DNA from: Leifsonia aquatica H1aii
GTDB taxonomy: Bacteria > Actinomycetota > Actinomycetes > Actinomycetales > Microbacteriaceae
Length of the DNA stretch: 64,000 nucleotides
NCBI RefSeq assembly: GCF_000633535.1
Contig: NZ_AYMR01000011.1
Coordinates: forward strand, 62,001 to 126,000
Direction: 5' to 3'
The position numbers and the translations under genes were made by a program. Of this stretch, positions 15,070 to 24,274 are shown one piece after another; position 1 is the stretch's first letter; every line of letters begins with the position of its first letter. The notes under the pieces were generated by a model. The model searched no databases. It was given only the letters and a program-made list of their open reading frames with translations, and was not told the DNA's origin.

Positions 15070-16932
15070 TCATCCCGTCGACGGTGTCGGCGTCGGTGTC
15101 GGCGCCGGCGTTCGCGCACCGGTCGCCGGCGGCGACGTCGGCTCCTCCCGGACGGGCGGGCTCGTGCCGGGACCGGGGACGTAGCGCGAGACGCTGAGGG
15201 TCACGATGCCTCCGACGGCGAGGCGGGCTCCTTCGCCCGGCTCGAGCTTCAGCACCACGCCCGACACGTATTCGTCGGTGTCGACCGTGTAGGTCTGGGC
15301 CTGCAGGCCCAGCGCGGCGAGCGCATCGACGACCGGTTGACTCGCCTGACCGGCCAGCCCCGCGGGCACCCGGACCCGACCGGAGGCGACGACTATGCCG
15401 ATCGCGGTGCCCGCTGCCACTCGCGCCCCGAATGCGGGATCGGAGGACAGCACGGTCCCCTCGCGCTCGGCCGAGTCCCGCGCGACGATGGCGCCCACCC
15501 CCAGCCCGGCGTCGGTCAGCGCCTGGCGGGCGCCGGCGACGTCGAGCCCGGCGAGCTGCGGAACCGGCGCCTCGCCCGGGCCGGTGGACACGAGCAAGGT
15601 GACGCTCTGCCCCGCCCGAACGGCGGAGCCGGGACCGGGATCGGTGCCGGACACGACTCCGGGCTGGAGGGGGGACGCCTCCGGCCGCTGCCCCGCGACG
15701 ATCACACCGGCCGCCGCCAGAGCGTGGGAGGCCTCCTCGATGGTCCTGCCGCGCAGCTCCGGGACGGTCACGTTCTTCTCCGCAACGGCCGGAGTGAGCA
15801 CGGAATGCGTCGCGATCAGGCCCACGACGGCGGCGATCGCCGCGGTGGCGACGGTCAGTCTCGCCGCCGAGGACCAGCGGCGGCCCGGCCCCCGCCGCCG
15901 CCGAGCCTCCCGCGGGGCGGGTGCCCTCCGCCCGTGGACGGCCACCGGGATCACCGCGGTGGGGGCGGGCGTCGCGGTGGGGAGCGCACGGGTGAGGCCG
16001 TCCCGTCCGCCGGCGGTCGGCTGAGCCGTCGTGATCAGCTGAACCGCGGCGGTCGACCAGCCCGCGCTCTCCTCCCCCGGAGCCGCCGCACGGTCGCTCC
16101 CGTGCGCCTCGATCGTCGCGAGGGCCTCGACGACCGCAGGGAACGACGGTGGACGACGCGCCGAGGACGCGTCGACGCAGGAGGCCGCCAGACGATCGAG
16201 CAATCCGCGGCGCACCGTGAACGGGGGATCGTCGTCGACGACGAGGGCGATCAGAGCCTCGAGGACGCGTCCGAAGCCGTAGACGTCGCTGCGCCGCCCC
16301 GGCGCTGCGCCGTCGACCTGCTCCGGTGACGGGAACGATAGCGACGCGGTGAAGCGCGACCACATCCGCACCGTCAGCGTCGGGTCGGAGGGCACCGCCA
16401 GCTCCGAGGCCTGGGGACCGAATCCGGTCACCCACACCTGGCCGCCGGACACCAGGACGGTGTCCGGCCCGAGCGCACCGTGCACCACACCCTGCGCATG
16501 GATCTCACGCATCGTTCCGGCGAGCGCACGGGCCCACCGCAGCACGGTGCCGCTGTCGAACGACCGCTCCGCCGACGCCAGTCCCTCGGGCGCCTCCGGT
16601 CCCTCCGGCCGCCCACGGCCCAGCTCGAGCACGGACGGGCCGGTCACCGGCTCCGAGACCAGCCACGGGCCGCCGCCGTCGGAGCCGACGCCGCGGTCGA
16701 ACGCCCGTGGGACACCCGGAACCAGCAGATCCGACGTGGAATCGATGCACGCACTGAGAAGGCGTTCGGCGACCGGGTCGCCGCGGAACTCCGAGCGGAG
16801 TTCCAGGAGAAGCACCTCCCGGTCCAGCAGACGATCGGTCGCCCGAGAGGCGACCGAGAACGCGGTGGAGCGCACCGGCCGGATCACGCGGTACCGGTCG
16901 CGACCGGACGGGAGCGGAACGCCGTCGTTCAT
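15070..16932 (-). CDS. PASTA-repeat membrane protein with a catalytically dead kinase-like domain
   Basis: 620 aa with PknB architecture: kinase-like domain (about 10-280), Pro/Arg-rich juxtamembrane part, one membrane helix (about 359-380), three extracellular PASTA repeats (about 387-585) and a Pro/Thr tail. Key kinase residues are missing. There is no Gly-rich loop; the usual V-A-x-K strand reads VLLLEL (40-45); the HRDLKPxN loop is HGALGPDTV (151-159); and DFG is TGFG (169-172). The SDVYGFG helix (214-220) is kept. So it should bind peptidoglycan or muropeptides but not phosphorylate. The start ATG overlaps the sortase stop (ATGA, 16932-16929). Last gene of the Pst-like operon; likely a scaffold or wall sensor at septum or growth sites. 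Confidence 0.87.
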   Translation of the reverse strand: MNDGVPLPSGRDRYRVIRPVRSTAFSVASRATDRLLDREVLLLELRSEFRGDPVAERLLSACIDSTSDLLVPGVPRAFDRGVGSDGGGPWLVSEPVTGPSVLELGRGRPEGPEAPEGLASAERSFDSGTVLRWARALAGTMREIHAQGVVHGALGPDTVLVSGGQVWVTGFGPQASELAVPSDPTLTVRMWSRFTASLSFPSPEQVDGAAPGRRSDVYGFGRVLEALIALVVDDDPPFTVRRGLLDRLAASCVDASSARRPPSFPAVVEALATIEAHGSDRAAAPGEESAGWSTAAVQLITTAQPTAGGRDGLTRALPTATPAPTAVIPVAVHGRRAPAPREARRRRGPGRRWSSAARLTVATAAIAAVVGLIATHSVLTPAVAEKNVTVPELRGRTIEEASHALAAAGVIVAGQRPEASPLQPGVVSGTDPGPGSAVRAGQSVTLLVSTGPGEAPVPQLAGLDVAGARQALTDAGLGVGAIVARDSAEREGTVLSSDPAFGARVAAGTAIGIVVASGRVRVPAGLAGQASQPVVDALAALGLQAQTYTVDTDEYVSGVVLKLEPGEGARLAVGGIVTLSVSRYVPGPGTSPPVREEPTSPPATGARTPAPTPTPTPSTG

Positions 16933-17630
16933 GACCGGTGGGCGTAGACGACGAAGTTCTGGTGGCTGCTGGTCCCTCCGTCGTACTGGAAGCAGGTGAC
17001 GAGCACGAGACGACCCGGGACGCGCTTCCACAGCTCGGCCTGCTGCGCGACATCCACCTTCTCGTAGAGCTCGGTGTCGTCGACGACGTAGTCGACACGG
17101 CCCTCGGGGACCGTGACCAGGATGTGGTCACCGGGATGGACCGTGTACGAGGAGTGCGGAACATCGAGCAGCGGATTGAACGCCGCGGCGCCGCCGCGGT
17201 AGGTGTGGCCGGCGATGTAGACGGTGTTGTCCGTGTCGGCGGTGGCGGCGCCGTACTCGGAGAGCCAGTAGGCGCTCCGAGCCGTCGGCGGGTCCACCGT
17301 CCCGCCCGCGGGGACCGCCATCCTCCCGACGTTCACCGAGAGTCCGATCGAGGGGATGTCGACCCGCGTCGGCTGGCCGGGAACGAGCGGTCGCTCCTCG
17401 GGCGGCGCCCCTGCGGGTGCTGCCGTCTGTCCCGGCGCGGGCTCGGCGACCGCGCGCGGTGCCGCGGCGGAGCTCGCCGCCGCGCTCCCGACCGCTTCGG
17501 CCGCGCTTCCCAGCGTGTGGGCCACGAGCGTCGCGCCGGCCGCGACGAGCGCCACGAACACGAGGACGAGCACCGCGAGCTGAGCGACGGCGCCCCCGCG
17601 GATGCGGCGTCTCCGGTGACGGACGGTCAC
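16929..17630 (-). CDS. Sortase (class E/F-like transpeptidase)
   Basis: 233 aa: an Arg-rich N-tail, a membrane helix (AVLVLVFVALVAAGATLVA, about 17-35), an Ala/Pro linker and a sortase barrel from about 85 (RVDIPSIGLSVNVG). The catalytic His is in VYIAGHTYRGG and Cys in LVLVTCFQYDGG. The place where the Arg normally sits (RxNVVV) reads SHQNFVVYA, so the third catalytic residue may be His or differ. GTG start at 17630 overlaps the upstream stop by 4 nt (GTGA), and its own stop overlaps the PASTA gene. No clear LPxTG or LAxTG signal is found in the operon's anchored proteins, so its substrate is unknown. Confidence 0.87.
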   Translation of the reverse strand: MTVRHRRRRIRGGAVAQLAVLVLVFVALVAAGATLVAHTLGSAAEAVGSAAASSAAAPRAVAEPAPGQTAAPAGAPPEERPLVPGQPTRVDIPSIGLSVNVGRMAVPAGGTVDPPTARSAYWLSEYGAATADTDNTVYIAGHTYRGGAAAFNPLLDVPHSSYTVHPGDHILVTVPEGRVDYVVDDTELYEKVDVAQQAELWKRVPGRLVLVTCFQYDGGTSSHQNFVVYAHRS

Positions 17631-18424
17631 GAGGCTCCCCGGGCATACACGTTCGCCTGCTCGCGCACCGAGGCGACATAGCTGTCGTCGTGGTTGTACG
17701 CCCGGATGGCGGTCGTCCACCCGGCCGCCGACCGCAGGTCTCCGCCGGCCGCGCAGAGGTAGACCGCGGCAGTGAGCGCCGCGTCGTCGATCTGTTCAGG
17801 GTCGGCGACGCCGTCGCCGTCGGCGTCGGTGCCGTACTGGGCCCAGGTGGCGGGGATGAACTGCATCGGACCGACGGCCCGGTCCCACAGCGGATCGCCG
17901 TCGAGGGCACCGTGATCGGTGTCGGGGACGGCCGCGAAGTCGACCCCGTCGAGGCGGGGCCCGAGGATCGTGCCGACGACGTGTCCGGAGGGGTCGATGT
18001 GCGCGCCGCCGTGCGTCCCGTGACCGGACTCGATGGCCCCGATCGCCGCGAGCGTGTTCCAGGTGATGCCGCAGCCGGGGGCGGCCTTCGCCTCGGTGAT
18101 CGCGGCGGCGGCGTACGCCTGCAACGCCCGCGCCGGGATGCCGGTCCGGGCGGCGGTGGAGGACAGCCAGCCGACCGCCACCATCCCGTCGGTGTTCGAG
18201 CGCCGGCCGTCCGTCGCGACGGGCTCGACGGCGCCTCCCTGGTCGAGGGCGCCGGCCGGAGCGGCGGGTGCGGCCGCCGCGGAGGGCGCACCGCCGCCGT
18301 CCACCGACGAGCCGTCGGCCGCGGACGCCTGCGGCTTGGGGAGGTTGGTGATCCAGCCGGCCGCCCCGGCGATGATGAACGCCGCGACGGTCACCCCGGC
18401 GACGCTGCGGAGCGAGACCGTCAT
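17627..18424 (-). CDS. Secreted lytic murein transglycosylase
   Basis: 265 aa. N-terminal signal/anchor helix ([19 protein letters not shown], about 7-25), an Ala/Gly-rich linker, then a lysozyme-fold domain. The catalytic Glu is in [15 protein letters not shown], followed by [50 protein letters not shown] and [15 protein letters not shown], the MltB-like order. The enzyme cleaves glycan strands of peptidoglycan. ATG overlaps the PstB stop by 4 nt and its stop overlaps the sortase GTG. Expression is therefore tied to the transporter ATPase, a link not seen in standard Pst operons; it may open the wall for insertion of surface parts. Confidence 0.9.
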   Translation of the reverse strand: MTVSLRSVAGVTVAAFIIAGAAGWITNLPKPQASAADGSSVDGGGAPSAAAAPAAPAGALDQGGAVEPVATDGRRSNTDGMVAVGWLSSTAARTGIPARALQAYAAAAITEAKAAPGCGITWNTLAAIGAIESGHGTHGGAHIDPSGHVVGTILGPRLDGVDFAAVPDTDHGALDGDPLWDRAVGPMQFIPATWAQYGTDADGDGVADPEQIDDAALTAAVYLCAAGGDLRSAAGWTTAIRAYNHDDSYVASVREQANVYARGAS

Positions 18425-19308
18425 CCGAACCGCCCGTTGACGTAGTCGCTGGTGCGTTCGTCCCTCGGGTCCTCGAACATGGCCGTGGTGTCGCCGTACT
18501 CGACGATCACCCCTGGCGTGTTCTGCGCGGCGAGGAAGAACGCGCACTGATCGCTGACCCGTGCCGCCTGCTGCATGTTGTGGGTGACGATGACCACGGT
18601 GACCTGGCCGCGGAGGTCGGCGATGGTCTCCTCCACGCGGCGCGTCGACGTCGGGTCGAGCGCCGAACAGGGCTCGTCCATGAGCAGCACGCGCGGCGAC
18701 ACCGCGAGCGACCGGGCGATGCACAGTCGCTGCTGCTGACCGCCGGAGAGGCCGCCGCCGGGCTGGTCGAGGCGGTCCTTGACCTCCTCCCACAGCGAGG
18801 CCTTCCGCAGGGAGTCCTCGACGAGCTCGTCCCGCTGGTCGCGGTTCGCGCGCACACCGGCGAGCTTCAGCCCCGAGATCACGTTGTCGTAGATGCTCAT
18901 CGCCGGGAACGGGTTCGGTTTCTGGAACACCATCCCGATGTGCCGGCGCGCGGTCGTGACGCGCTCCTGCGGGCTGTAGATGTCGTTGTCGTCGAGCCGC
19001 ACCTCGCCGGACAGGCTCGCCGTCGGCACCATCTCGTGCATCCGGTTCAGGATGCGCAGGAAGGTGGACTTGCCGCAGCCGGACGGCCCGATGAGCGCGG
19101 TGACCTCGCCCTTCCGCATGGTGAGCGACACGCGGTCGAGCACCTTGCGCTGGCCGAACCAGGCCGAGATCGAGTCCGCTTCGAGCGTCGCGGCGGACGT
19201 CTGGCCGAACAACGACTCCCGGGTGGTGGGCTGCCGCCGGCCCGGGAGGGCGGGAGCCGCGCTCTCGGCCGCGCGCCGACGGACGGGGTTCAGGGTCTTC
19301 AGGTTCAT
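18421..19308 (-). CDS. pstB: Phosphate-type ABC transporter ATPase PstB
   Basis: 295 aa, longer than the usual 250-260 because of a 40-residue N-terminal extension ([17 protein letters not shown] and onward). The ATPase has Walker [10 protein letters not shown], the PstB-typical LNRMHEMV after it, Q-loop [17 protein letters not shown], signature [17 protein letters not shown], Walker [13 protein letters not shown] and the switch [32 protein letters not shown] near the end is also PstB-like. It should energise PstC/PstA encoded upstream, although the sortase-like gene separates them. A 7-bp gap follows that gene, and the stop overlaps the transglycosylase ATG. Confidence 0.95.
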   Translation of the reverse strand: MNLKTLNPVRRRAAESAAPALPGRRQPTTRESLFGQTSAATLEADSISAWFGQRKVLDRVSLTMRKGEVTALIGPSGCGKSTFLRILNRMHEMVPTASLSGEVRLDDNDIYSPQERVTTARRHIGMVFQKPNPFPAMSIYDNVISGLKLAGVRANRDQRDELVEDSLRKASLWEEVKDRLDQPGGGLSGGQQQRLCIARSLAVSPRVLLMDEPCSALDPTSTRRVEETIADLRGQVTVVIVTHNMQQAARVSDQCAFFLAAQNTPGVIVEYGDTTAMFEDPRDERTSDYVNGRFG

Positions 19309-19315
19309 GCGGCTC

Positions 19316-20236
19316 CTAGAGCAGGTTGGGGAGGACGATCTGGTTGACGGTGGTCGCGGCGAGGAGCGCGACGACGCCGATCACGGGTGCGGCGACGATC
19401 CACGTCTGCCAGCGGCCCCAGCGCCGCCAGAGCCAGGTCGCGCCGATGACGGCGGCGGCGAGGAGTTCGAGCAGGAGCACCAGCCCGAACGCGTTCGTGG
19501 GGTCGGTCCCCATCGGCCGTTCTGCCTCCGAGACGGGCATCCCGAGCTGGGCGGGCCGATCGAACCCCTTCGTGACGAGGTCGGCGTCCACGCGGAGCAC
19601 GCCGGTCGGGGTGTACCAGCCGCCGGTGGCGGTGGTGAGCACGACGCGGCCCTCACCGGCCGTGAGCGCGGGCGGGGCGTCGTCGCCGGCGAGCCGACGG
19701 TCGCGCACCTTGTACGTGCAGGATCCCTGGCCGGCCTGGACGGTGAAGGTCTGACCGACCCGGAGGTCCGCCCACGCCGCGCCCACCGCGCCGTACGAGC
19801 TGGAGCGCGCCATGAGGACGCTCGTCCCGAGCTGGCAGGGCAGGACGGTGTTGCGCTGGTGCCCGATCCCGAGCATCGTCTGGGCGCCCGCCGAGCCTTC
19901 GACGACGACCTCCCGCCGGATCCCGATGTCGGGCGCGTACATCACGGCGACCGGCGTCCCCACACGGACGGGCTCGCCCGCGTCGGTCACCGGCTGTACC
20001 GGCGTCGACCCTTCGGCGAGGCTCAGCCGCACCTGCTCGTAGAGCTGGTTCTGCGTCGCGTAGTGCTGGACCGGCGAGACGGCGACGAGCACGACGACGA
20101 TGACGAGGATCCCGGCGGAGAGGATGGCCAGCACGAGGGAGATCGCCCGCTGCAGCGGAGGGGCCGAGACGCGCGCGACGGGGACCGGGCGCGTCACGGA
20201 CGGCGGCGCGGGGCTCGGCGCGACGACGGCGACCAT
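19316..20236 (-). CDS. Sortase-fold membrane protein lacking catalytic His and Cys (pseudosortase)
   Basis: 306 aa: Pro-rich cytoplasmic start, a membrane helix ([23 protein letters not shown], about 29-51), an extracellular barrel (about 80-230) and two C-terminal helices (about 245-300). The barrel follows the sortase order: [11 protein letters not shown] near the start, [21 protein letters not shown] in the middle. But the place of the AGH motif reads LMARSSSYG, and the LVTC strand reads VVLTTATGG. Both essential residues are thus absent, so it cannot be a normal transpeptidase. It may be a structural partner of the true sortase at 16929-17630 or of PstS. Its ATG shares one base with the PstS stop (TGATG). 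Confidence 0.75.
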   Translation of the reverse strand: MVAVVAPSPAPPSVTRPVPVARVSAPPLQRAISLVLAILSAGILVIVVVLVAVSPVQHYATQNQLYEQVRLSLAEGSTPVQPVTDAGEPVRVGTPVAVMYAPDIGIRREVVVEGSAGAQTMLGIGHQRNTVLPCQLGTSVLMARSSSYGAVGAAWADLRVGQTFTVQAGQGSCTYKVRDRRLAGDDAPPALTAGEGRVVLTTATGGWYTPTGVLRVDADLVTKGFDRPAQLGMPVSEAERPMGTDPTNAFGLVLLLELLAAAVIGATWLWRRWGRWQTWIVAAPVIGVVALLAATTVNQIVLPNLL

Positions 20237-21885
20237 CAGCGGCCGCCCCTGCCCGTCCTCGACGACACGACGTGACTGACGATCGGGGGTCCGATGAGCA
20301 GCAGGAGGACCAGGAGGATGACGACCACCATCAGCGTCTGCGGTCCGGCCCAGCCGTCGTTGCCGGTGAGCGTCATCGGCACGGCCTTCACGTTGGCGGC
20401 TGATCCGAAGGCGACGAAGCCGCTCCCGCATTCTCCGGTGTCGGGATCGCACTGCTGCTGGCCGGCTCCGTTCGCGGCGGCAGGACCGGCGGTCGCTCCC
20501 GCGCTCGCGCCGGTCGGACCCTTCGCGCCGGCGTTCTGCTGCGGGGCGGGCCCGGCACCGGTGAAGCCCCATGCGGCGCAGCGATCCGGAGTGCAGTCGG
20601 CGGGGAAGGGCGCCTCGAGGAGGAGCTGGTTCTTGTCCGGGCTGTCGCCGGGTTTGAACGTCGGGTTGTTGCACGGGTTGCCGCTTCCGGCGTTGACCGC
20701 CTGACCGGTGGCGTTGATCTTCCCCATCGTCGCCGCATCGACACCGGGGATCTGCTTCACCTGATCGAGGGCGGCGAGGACCAGGTTCATCGGCAGCGGC
20801 GAGTAGCCGAGGTTGCCCATCTTCCGCTGGCCTTCGCAGAGCGAGTACTGGTCGAAGTACCCCAGCGTCGCGCCCTTCTGCGTGTCGAAACCGCCGTGGG
20901 TGACGCTGGGCGCGACCTGGTAGGTGTACATCGACAGCGGGTAGGTCCGGGGATCGCCGTACTGGTAGACGTCGGAGAGGTCCTGGCTGAGGTAGTTGGG
21001 ATCGCCCTTGTCGGTGTTGATCTTGGCGACGTGGAGGGCGACCGCGACGGCGTATTGGTCCGGCACCGTGTAGAAGCCGGCGGCGTTCTTGACCTTGGCG
21101 ACCGGGAACTGGGCGCCGAGAGCGTAGGAGTACTCGTCGTAGTTGATCGAGAACTGGTTGGCGACGGTGTAGGCCGTGACGCCGTTGGAGCCGTTCTGCG
21201 CGACGAAGTTCGACAGGTTCTGGTGCGGGTAGTACGACGTGGCGTGTGCGGGATCGCACCCGGCCTTGGCGCACAGTTTGCGGTAGAGGTCCGGGTACTG
21301 GCGCAGCAGCCAGAGCGTGAACTGTGCGGTCGCTCCCGAGCCCTCGGAGCGGACGACGACGGTGATGCGCTGCGCGGGGAGGTCGACGCCCGGGTTGTCG
21401 GCGGCGATCGCCTTGTCGTTCCACTGGGTGATCTCGCCGGTGAAGATCCCGGCGATCGCCTGCTGCGACAGCTTGAGGTCGGTGAACCGTTTGCCGCCGA
21501 GGTTGAGGTTGTACATAAACGAGGTGCCGCCCGCGACGATCGGCAGCATCACGTACGGGAACTGCGGCACCGTGGTGTCCTGCGGGTCGGAGGTGTCGCC
21601 GGTGAAGGGGATCTCGGTCACGGCGAAGTCGGCGTTGATCTCCTTGGCGAAGTCGCTGCGGCCGGTGGACGACCCGTTCGGCGTGTAGTCGACGGTCACG
21701 CCCTGGGCGCCGACGTCGCTGACCCACTGGGCGACGGCGTTGCCGGCCCAGGAGGATCCCTCGCCCGAGATGCGCAGGTAGCCGGCGGCGGAGGCGGGCA
21801 GGCCGATGCCGACCAGGAGGAGCGTCGCGACGGCGAGGATCGACGCGCGCAGCAGTCGTCGGGTGGTTCGGCGGGGGCGGTTCAT
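20236..21885 (-). CDS. pstS: Membrane-anchored PstS-type phosphate-binding protein
   Basis: 549 aa versus about 340-380 for ordinary PstS. Signal peptide (RASILAVATLLLVGIGLPASA), then PstS landmarks: ISGEGSSWAGNAVAQWV, VDYTPNGSSTGRSDFAKEI, VMLPIVAGGTSFMYNL, LSQQAIAGIFTGEITQWND and VVVRSEGSGATAQFTLWL, the phosphate loop. There is no lipobox. Instead a Gly/Ala/Pro linker leads to a C-terminal helix (LMVVVILLVLLLLIGPPIV) and an Arg tail. This topology holds the binding domain outside the membrane by its C-terminus, which is unusual for Pst. Several Cys pairs suggest disulphides. ATG overlaps the PstA stop (ATGA, 21885-21882). Confidence 0.88.
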   Translation of the reverse strand: MNRPRRTTRRLLRASILAVATLLLVGIGLPASAAGYLRISGEGSSWAGNAVAQWVSDVGAQGVTVDYTPNGSSTGRSDFAKEINADFAVTEIPFTGDTSDPQDTTVPQFPYVMLPIVAGGTSFMYNLNLGGKRFTDLKLSQQAIAGIFTGEITQWNDKAIAADNPGVDLPAQRITVVVRSEGSGATAQFTLWLLRQYPDLYRKLCAKAGCDPAHATSYYPHQNLSNFVAQNGSNGVTAYTVANQFSINYDEYSYALGAQFPVAKVKNAAGFYTVPDQYAVAVALHVAKINTDKGDPNYLSQDLSDVYQYGDPRTYPLSMYTYQVAPSVTHGGFDTQKGATLGYFDQYSLCEGQRKMGNLGYSPLPMNLVLAALDQVKQIPGVDAATMGKINATGQAVNAGSGNPCNNPTFKPGDSPDKNQLLLEAPFPADCTPDRCAAWGFTGAGPAPQQNAGAKGPTGASAGATAGPAAANGAGQQQCDPDTGECGSGFVAFGSAANVKAVPMTLTGNDGWAGPQTLMVVVILLVLLLLIGPPIVSHVVSSRTGRGGR

Positions 21886-23240
21886 CGTGTGGGGTCCTGT
21901 CCGGGTCCGGGCGTGGGACGGCTGTCGTCGTCGGGCGCGAGGTAGTGGTTGAAGACGAGGAGCTCGTCGAGTTCGAGCGGCGCGGGCGGCCGCGGTGAAC
22001 GCGACTCGATCCGCGCGAGCGTCGCCCGGGAGCGGGCGGCCAGACGACGGTGCTGGCTCTCGGTGAGCTTGCCCGGCTCCTGACCGCCCAGCGCCCGGGC
22101 GACGAGGAAGAGCACGAGTACGACGACGAGGAGGAACGCGGCGGTCGCGAACCCGCGCGCGATCATGTTCGGCTGCGGGCTCTTCACGAACTCGAGGGCG
22201 GCGAGCGGGAGGGAGGTCATCGGCCCCTCGAACGGGTTGACGTTCAGATTCGAGGTCACCCCCGCAGTGAGGAGGATGGGCGCCGTCTCGCCGATGCCGT
22301 GGGCGGTGGCGAGGATGATCGCCGTGGTCAGGCCGGCGCGGACGGTCGGCAGCACCACGTACCAGACGACCGCCCACTGGCCGGCGCCCAGTGCGTGACC
22401 CGCTTCGCGGAGGTTGCCCGGCACGAGACGGAGCACCACGTCGGCGGAGCGGATCATGATGGGCAGCATCAGCACCGTGATGGCGAGGGCGGCGGCGAAA
22501 CCGTTGAAGGCGTGCGTGATGCCGACGATGATCGCGGCGTAGATGAAGAGACCGGCGACGACCGACGGGAGAGCGGTCATCGCTTCGACGATCGTCCGGA
22601 CGAAGCGGGCGAACACGCCGCCGACCTCGCCGAGGAACACCGCCGTGGTCAGCCCGAGCGGGATGGTGATGGCGAGGGCGATGCCGATCTGGATGAGCGT
22701 GCCGACCAGTGCGTGCAGGATCCCGCCCTCGTCCAGCCCGGACAGCGGGCCGACGCCGCGCATGTCGGTCGTGAAGAAGTGGAACCGGTCCCAGAAGCTC
22801 TGGCCGCCGGCGGTCGAGAACATCTGGGCGAACACGTCCTCCCCGCGCACGAGGGTGAATCCGATGACGAGCGCGAGCGAGCCGACGACGACCACGCCGG
22901 CGGCCCACAGCATCACCGTCCAGAACCGGTCACGGACGGCGGGGCCGGGGTTCCGCAGGAAGACGAGGGTGGAGTAGAGGGCGACGAACCACAGGAACGA
23001 CACCGGCAGCAGCCAGCCGATCGGGATGAGCGTCACGGCGACGGTGAGGAGGAGCCCGATCGCGAGTCCCGCCGCCGCCGCACCGGCGACGGTGAACGCG
23101 TCGTCGCGGGAGAACCCGATGACCACGCGGGACTCCTCCTCGGCCACGGGGGCGAGGTCCTCGCGGGGCAGCGTCGTCCCGCCGATGAGGCCGGGGACGT
23201 CGTCGAGCTCCAGCGGGACGGTCAGGGTGTCGTCGGTCAT
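21882..23240 (-). CDS. pstA: Phosphate-type ABC transporter permease PstA
   Basis: 452 aa, about 150 longer than common PstA. A soluble start and two extra helices (AGLAIGLLLTVAVTLIPIGWLL and a following one) precede the permease core. The core has GILHALVGTLIQIGIALAITIPLG, the ALPSVVAGLFIY motif, LREAGHALGAGQWAVVWYVVLP as the ATPase-contact loop and GIGETAPILLTAG, all PstA-typical. The C-terminus has a cytoplasmic tail of about 60 residues (LARIESRSPRPPAPLELDEL). ATG at 23240 shares one base with the PstC stop (TGATG), and its stop overlaps PstS. Confidence 0.93.
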   Translation of the reverse strand: MTDDTLTVPLELDDVPGLIGGTTLPREDLAPVAEEESRVVIGFSRDDAFTVAGAAAAGLAIGLLLTVAVTLIPIGWLLPVSFLWFVALYSTLVFLRNPGPAVRDRFWTVMLWAAGVVVVGSLALVIGFTLVRGEDVFAQMFSTAGGQSFWDRFHFFTTDMRGVGPLSGLDEGGILHALVGTLIQIGIALAITIPLGLTTAVFLGEVGGVFARFVRTIVEAMTALPSVVAGLFIYAAIIVGITHAFNGFAAALAITVLMLPIMIRSADVVLRLVPGNLREAGHALGAGQWAVVWYVVLPTVRAGLTTAIILATAHGIGETAPILLTAGVTSNLNVNPFEGPMTSLPLAALEFVKSPQPNMIARGFATAAFLLVVVLVLFLVARALGGQEPGKLTESQHRRLAARSRATLARIESRSPRPPAPLELDELLVFNHYLAPDDDSRPTPGPGQDPTR

Positions 23241-24274
23241 CAGCCCTCGCTCTCCGCTCCCGAGCGGGAGCGGGCGATGATCGCCGACGCCGTGAAGTTG
23301 ACGATCATCGTCATCACGAACAGCGCGAGGCCCGCGGCCATGAGTGCGCTCATCGAGAAGGCGTTCGCTTCGCCGTAGCGCAGCGCGATGTGGGCGGCGA
23401 TGGAGTTCGTGCCGTTCTGGAGGATGTGGAAGTTGATGTTGAAGATCGGGTTGATGATCAGGTAGATCGCGATCGTCTCGCCGAGTGCGCGCCCCATCCC
23501 GAGCATGGTTCCGCCGATCATCCCGCCGCGCCCGAACGGCAGGACGACCGAGCGGATCATGCCCCAGCGGGTCGCGCCGAGGGCGAACGCCCCCTCGCGC
23601 TCCCCGATCGGGGCGCGCGAGAACGACTCCCGCATCATCGAGGTCATGATCGGGATGATCATCAGGGAGACGACCACCCCGGCGATGAACGTCGACGACG
23701 TGTACAGCGAGGTGTCCGGCAGCGGGTTGTCCGGGTCGGCGCCGTCGACCCGGAAGAGCGGGATCCATCCGAACCAGGTCGACAGCCACTGGCTGAACGG
23801 CACGATCGCCGGCTGCAGGAAGATGAGGCCCCAGAGACCGAACACCACGCTGGGGACCGCCGCCATCAGATCGACGATCGACACCAGGGTGCGGCGGAAC
23901 GATCCGGTCGCGACCTCGGTGATGAACAGAGCGGTGCCGACCGAGAGCGGGAACGCGATCACCAGCGCGACGATCGCGATCAGGACCGTGCCGGTGAGGA
24001 GGGCGGCGATCCCGAACTGGTTCGTCTCGGGCGACCATTTCTGCGTCGTCAGGAACGCGACGACCCCGACCTTCGAGATGGCCTGGGTGGCCTGGACCGT
24101 GAGGAAGAGGCCGACCAGCACCATGATCGCCAGCACGATCACCCCGCCGCCGCGGCTGATCCCGCGGAACACGGTGTCCGAGAGCTCGCGCATGTGGCGG
24201 AGTGGACGGGCGACCGCGTCGTCCGCGCCGGCCTCCGGATAGTCCGGACGTGTCGTCTGCAGGAGCCCGCTCAT
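23240..24274 (-). CDS. pstC: Phosphate-type ABC transporter permease PstC
   Basis: 344 aa with the PstC core: GTVLIAIVALVIAFPLSVG, the AAVPSVVFGLWGLIFL motif, MIIPIMTSMMRESFSRAP, EGAFALGATRWGMIRSVVLP as the ATPase-contact loop and GMGRALGETIAIYLI. The cytoplasmic N-terminus (about 40 residues) precedes the first helix (GVIVLAIMVLVGLFLTVQA). It should form the phosphate channel with PstA. ATG overlaps the stop of the 917-aa PstS-like gene (ATGA, 24274-24271), so the large surface protein and the channel are translated together. Confidence 0.94.
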   Translation of the reverse strand: MSGLLQTTRPDYPEAGADDAVARPLRHMRELSDTVFRGISRGGGVIVLAIMVLVGLFLTVQATQAISKVGVVAFLTTQKWSPETNQFGIAALLTGTVLIAIVALVIAFPLSVGTALFITEVATGSFRRTLVSIVDLMAAVPSVVFGLWGLIFLQPAIVPFSQWLSTWFGWIPLFRVDGADPDNPLPDTSLYTSSTFIAGVVVSLMIIPIMTSMMRESFSRAPIGEREGAFALGATRWGMIRSVVLPFGRGGMIGGTMLGMGRALGETIAIYLIINPIFNINFHILQNGTNSIAAHIALRYGEANAFSMSALMAAGLALFVMTMIVNFTASAIIARSRSGAESEG

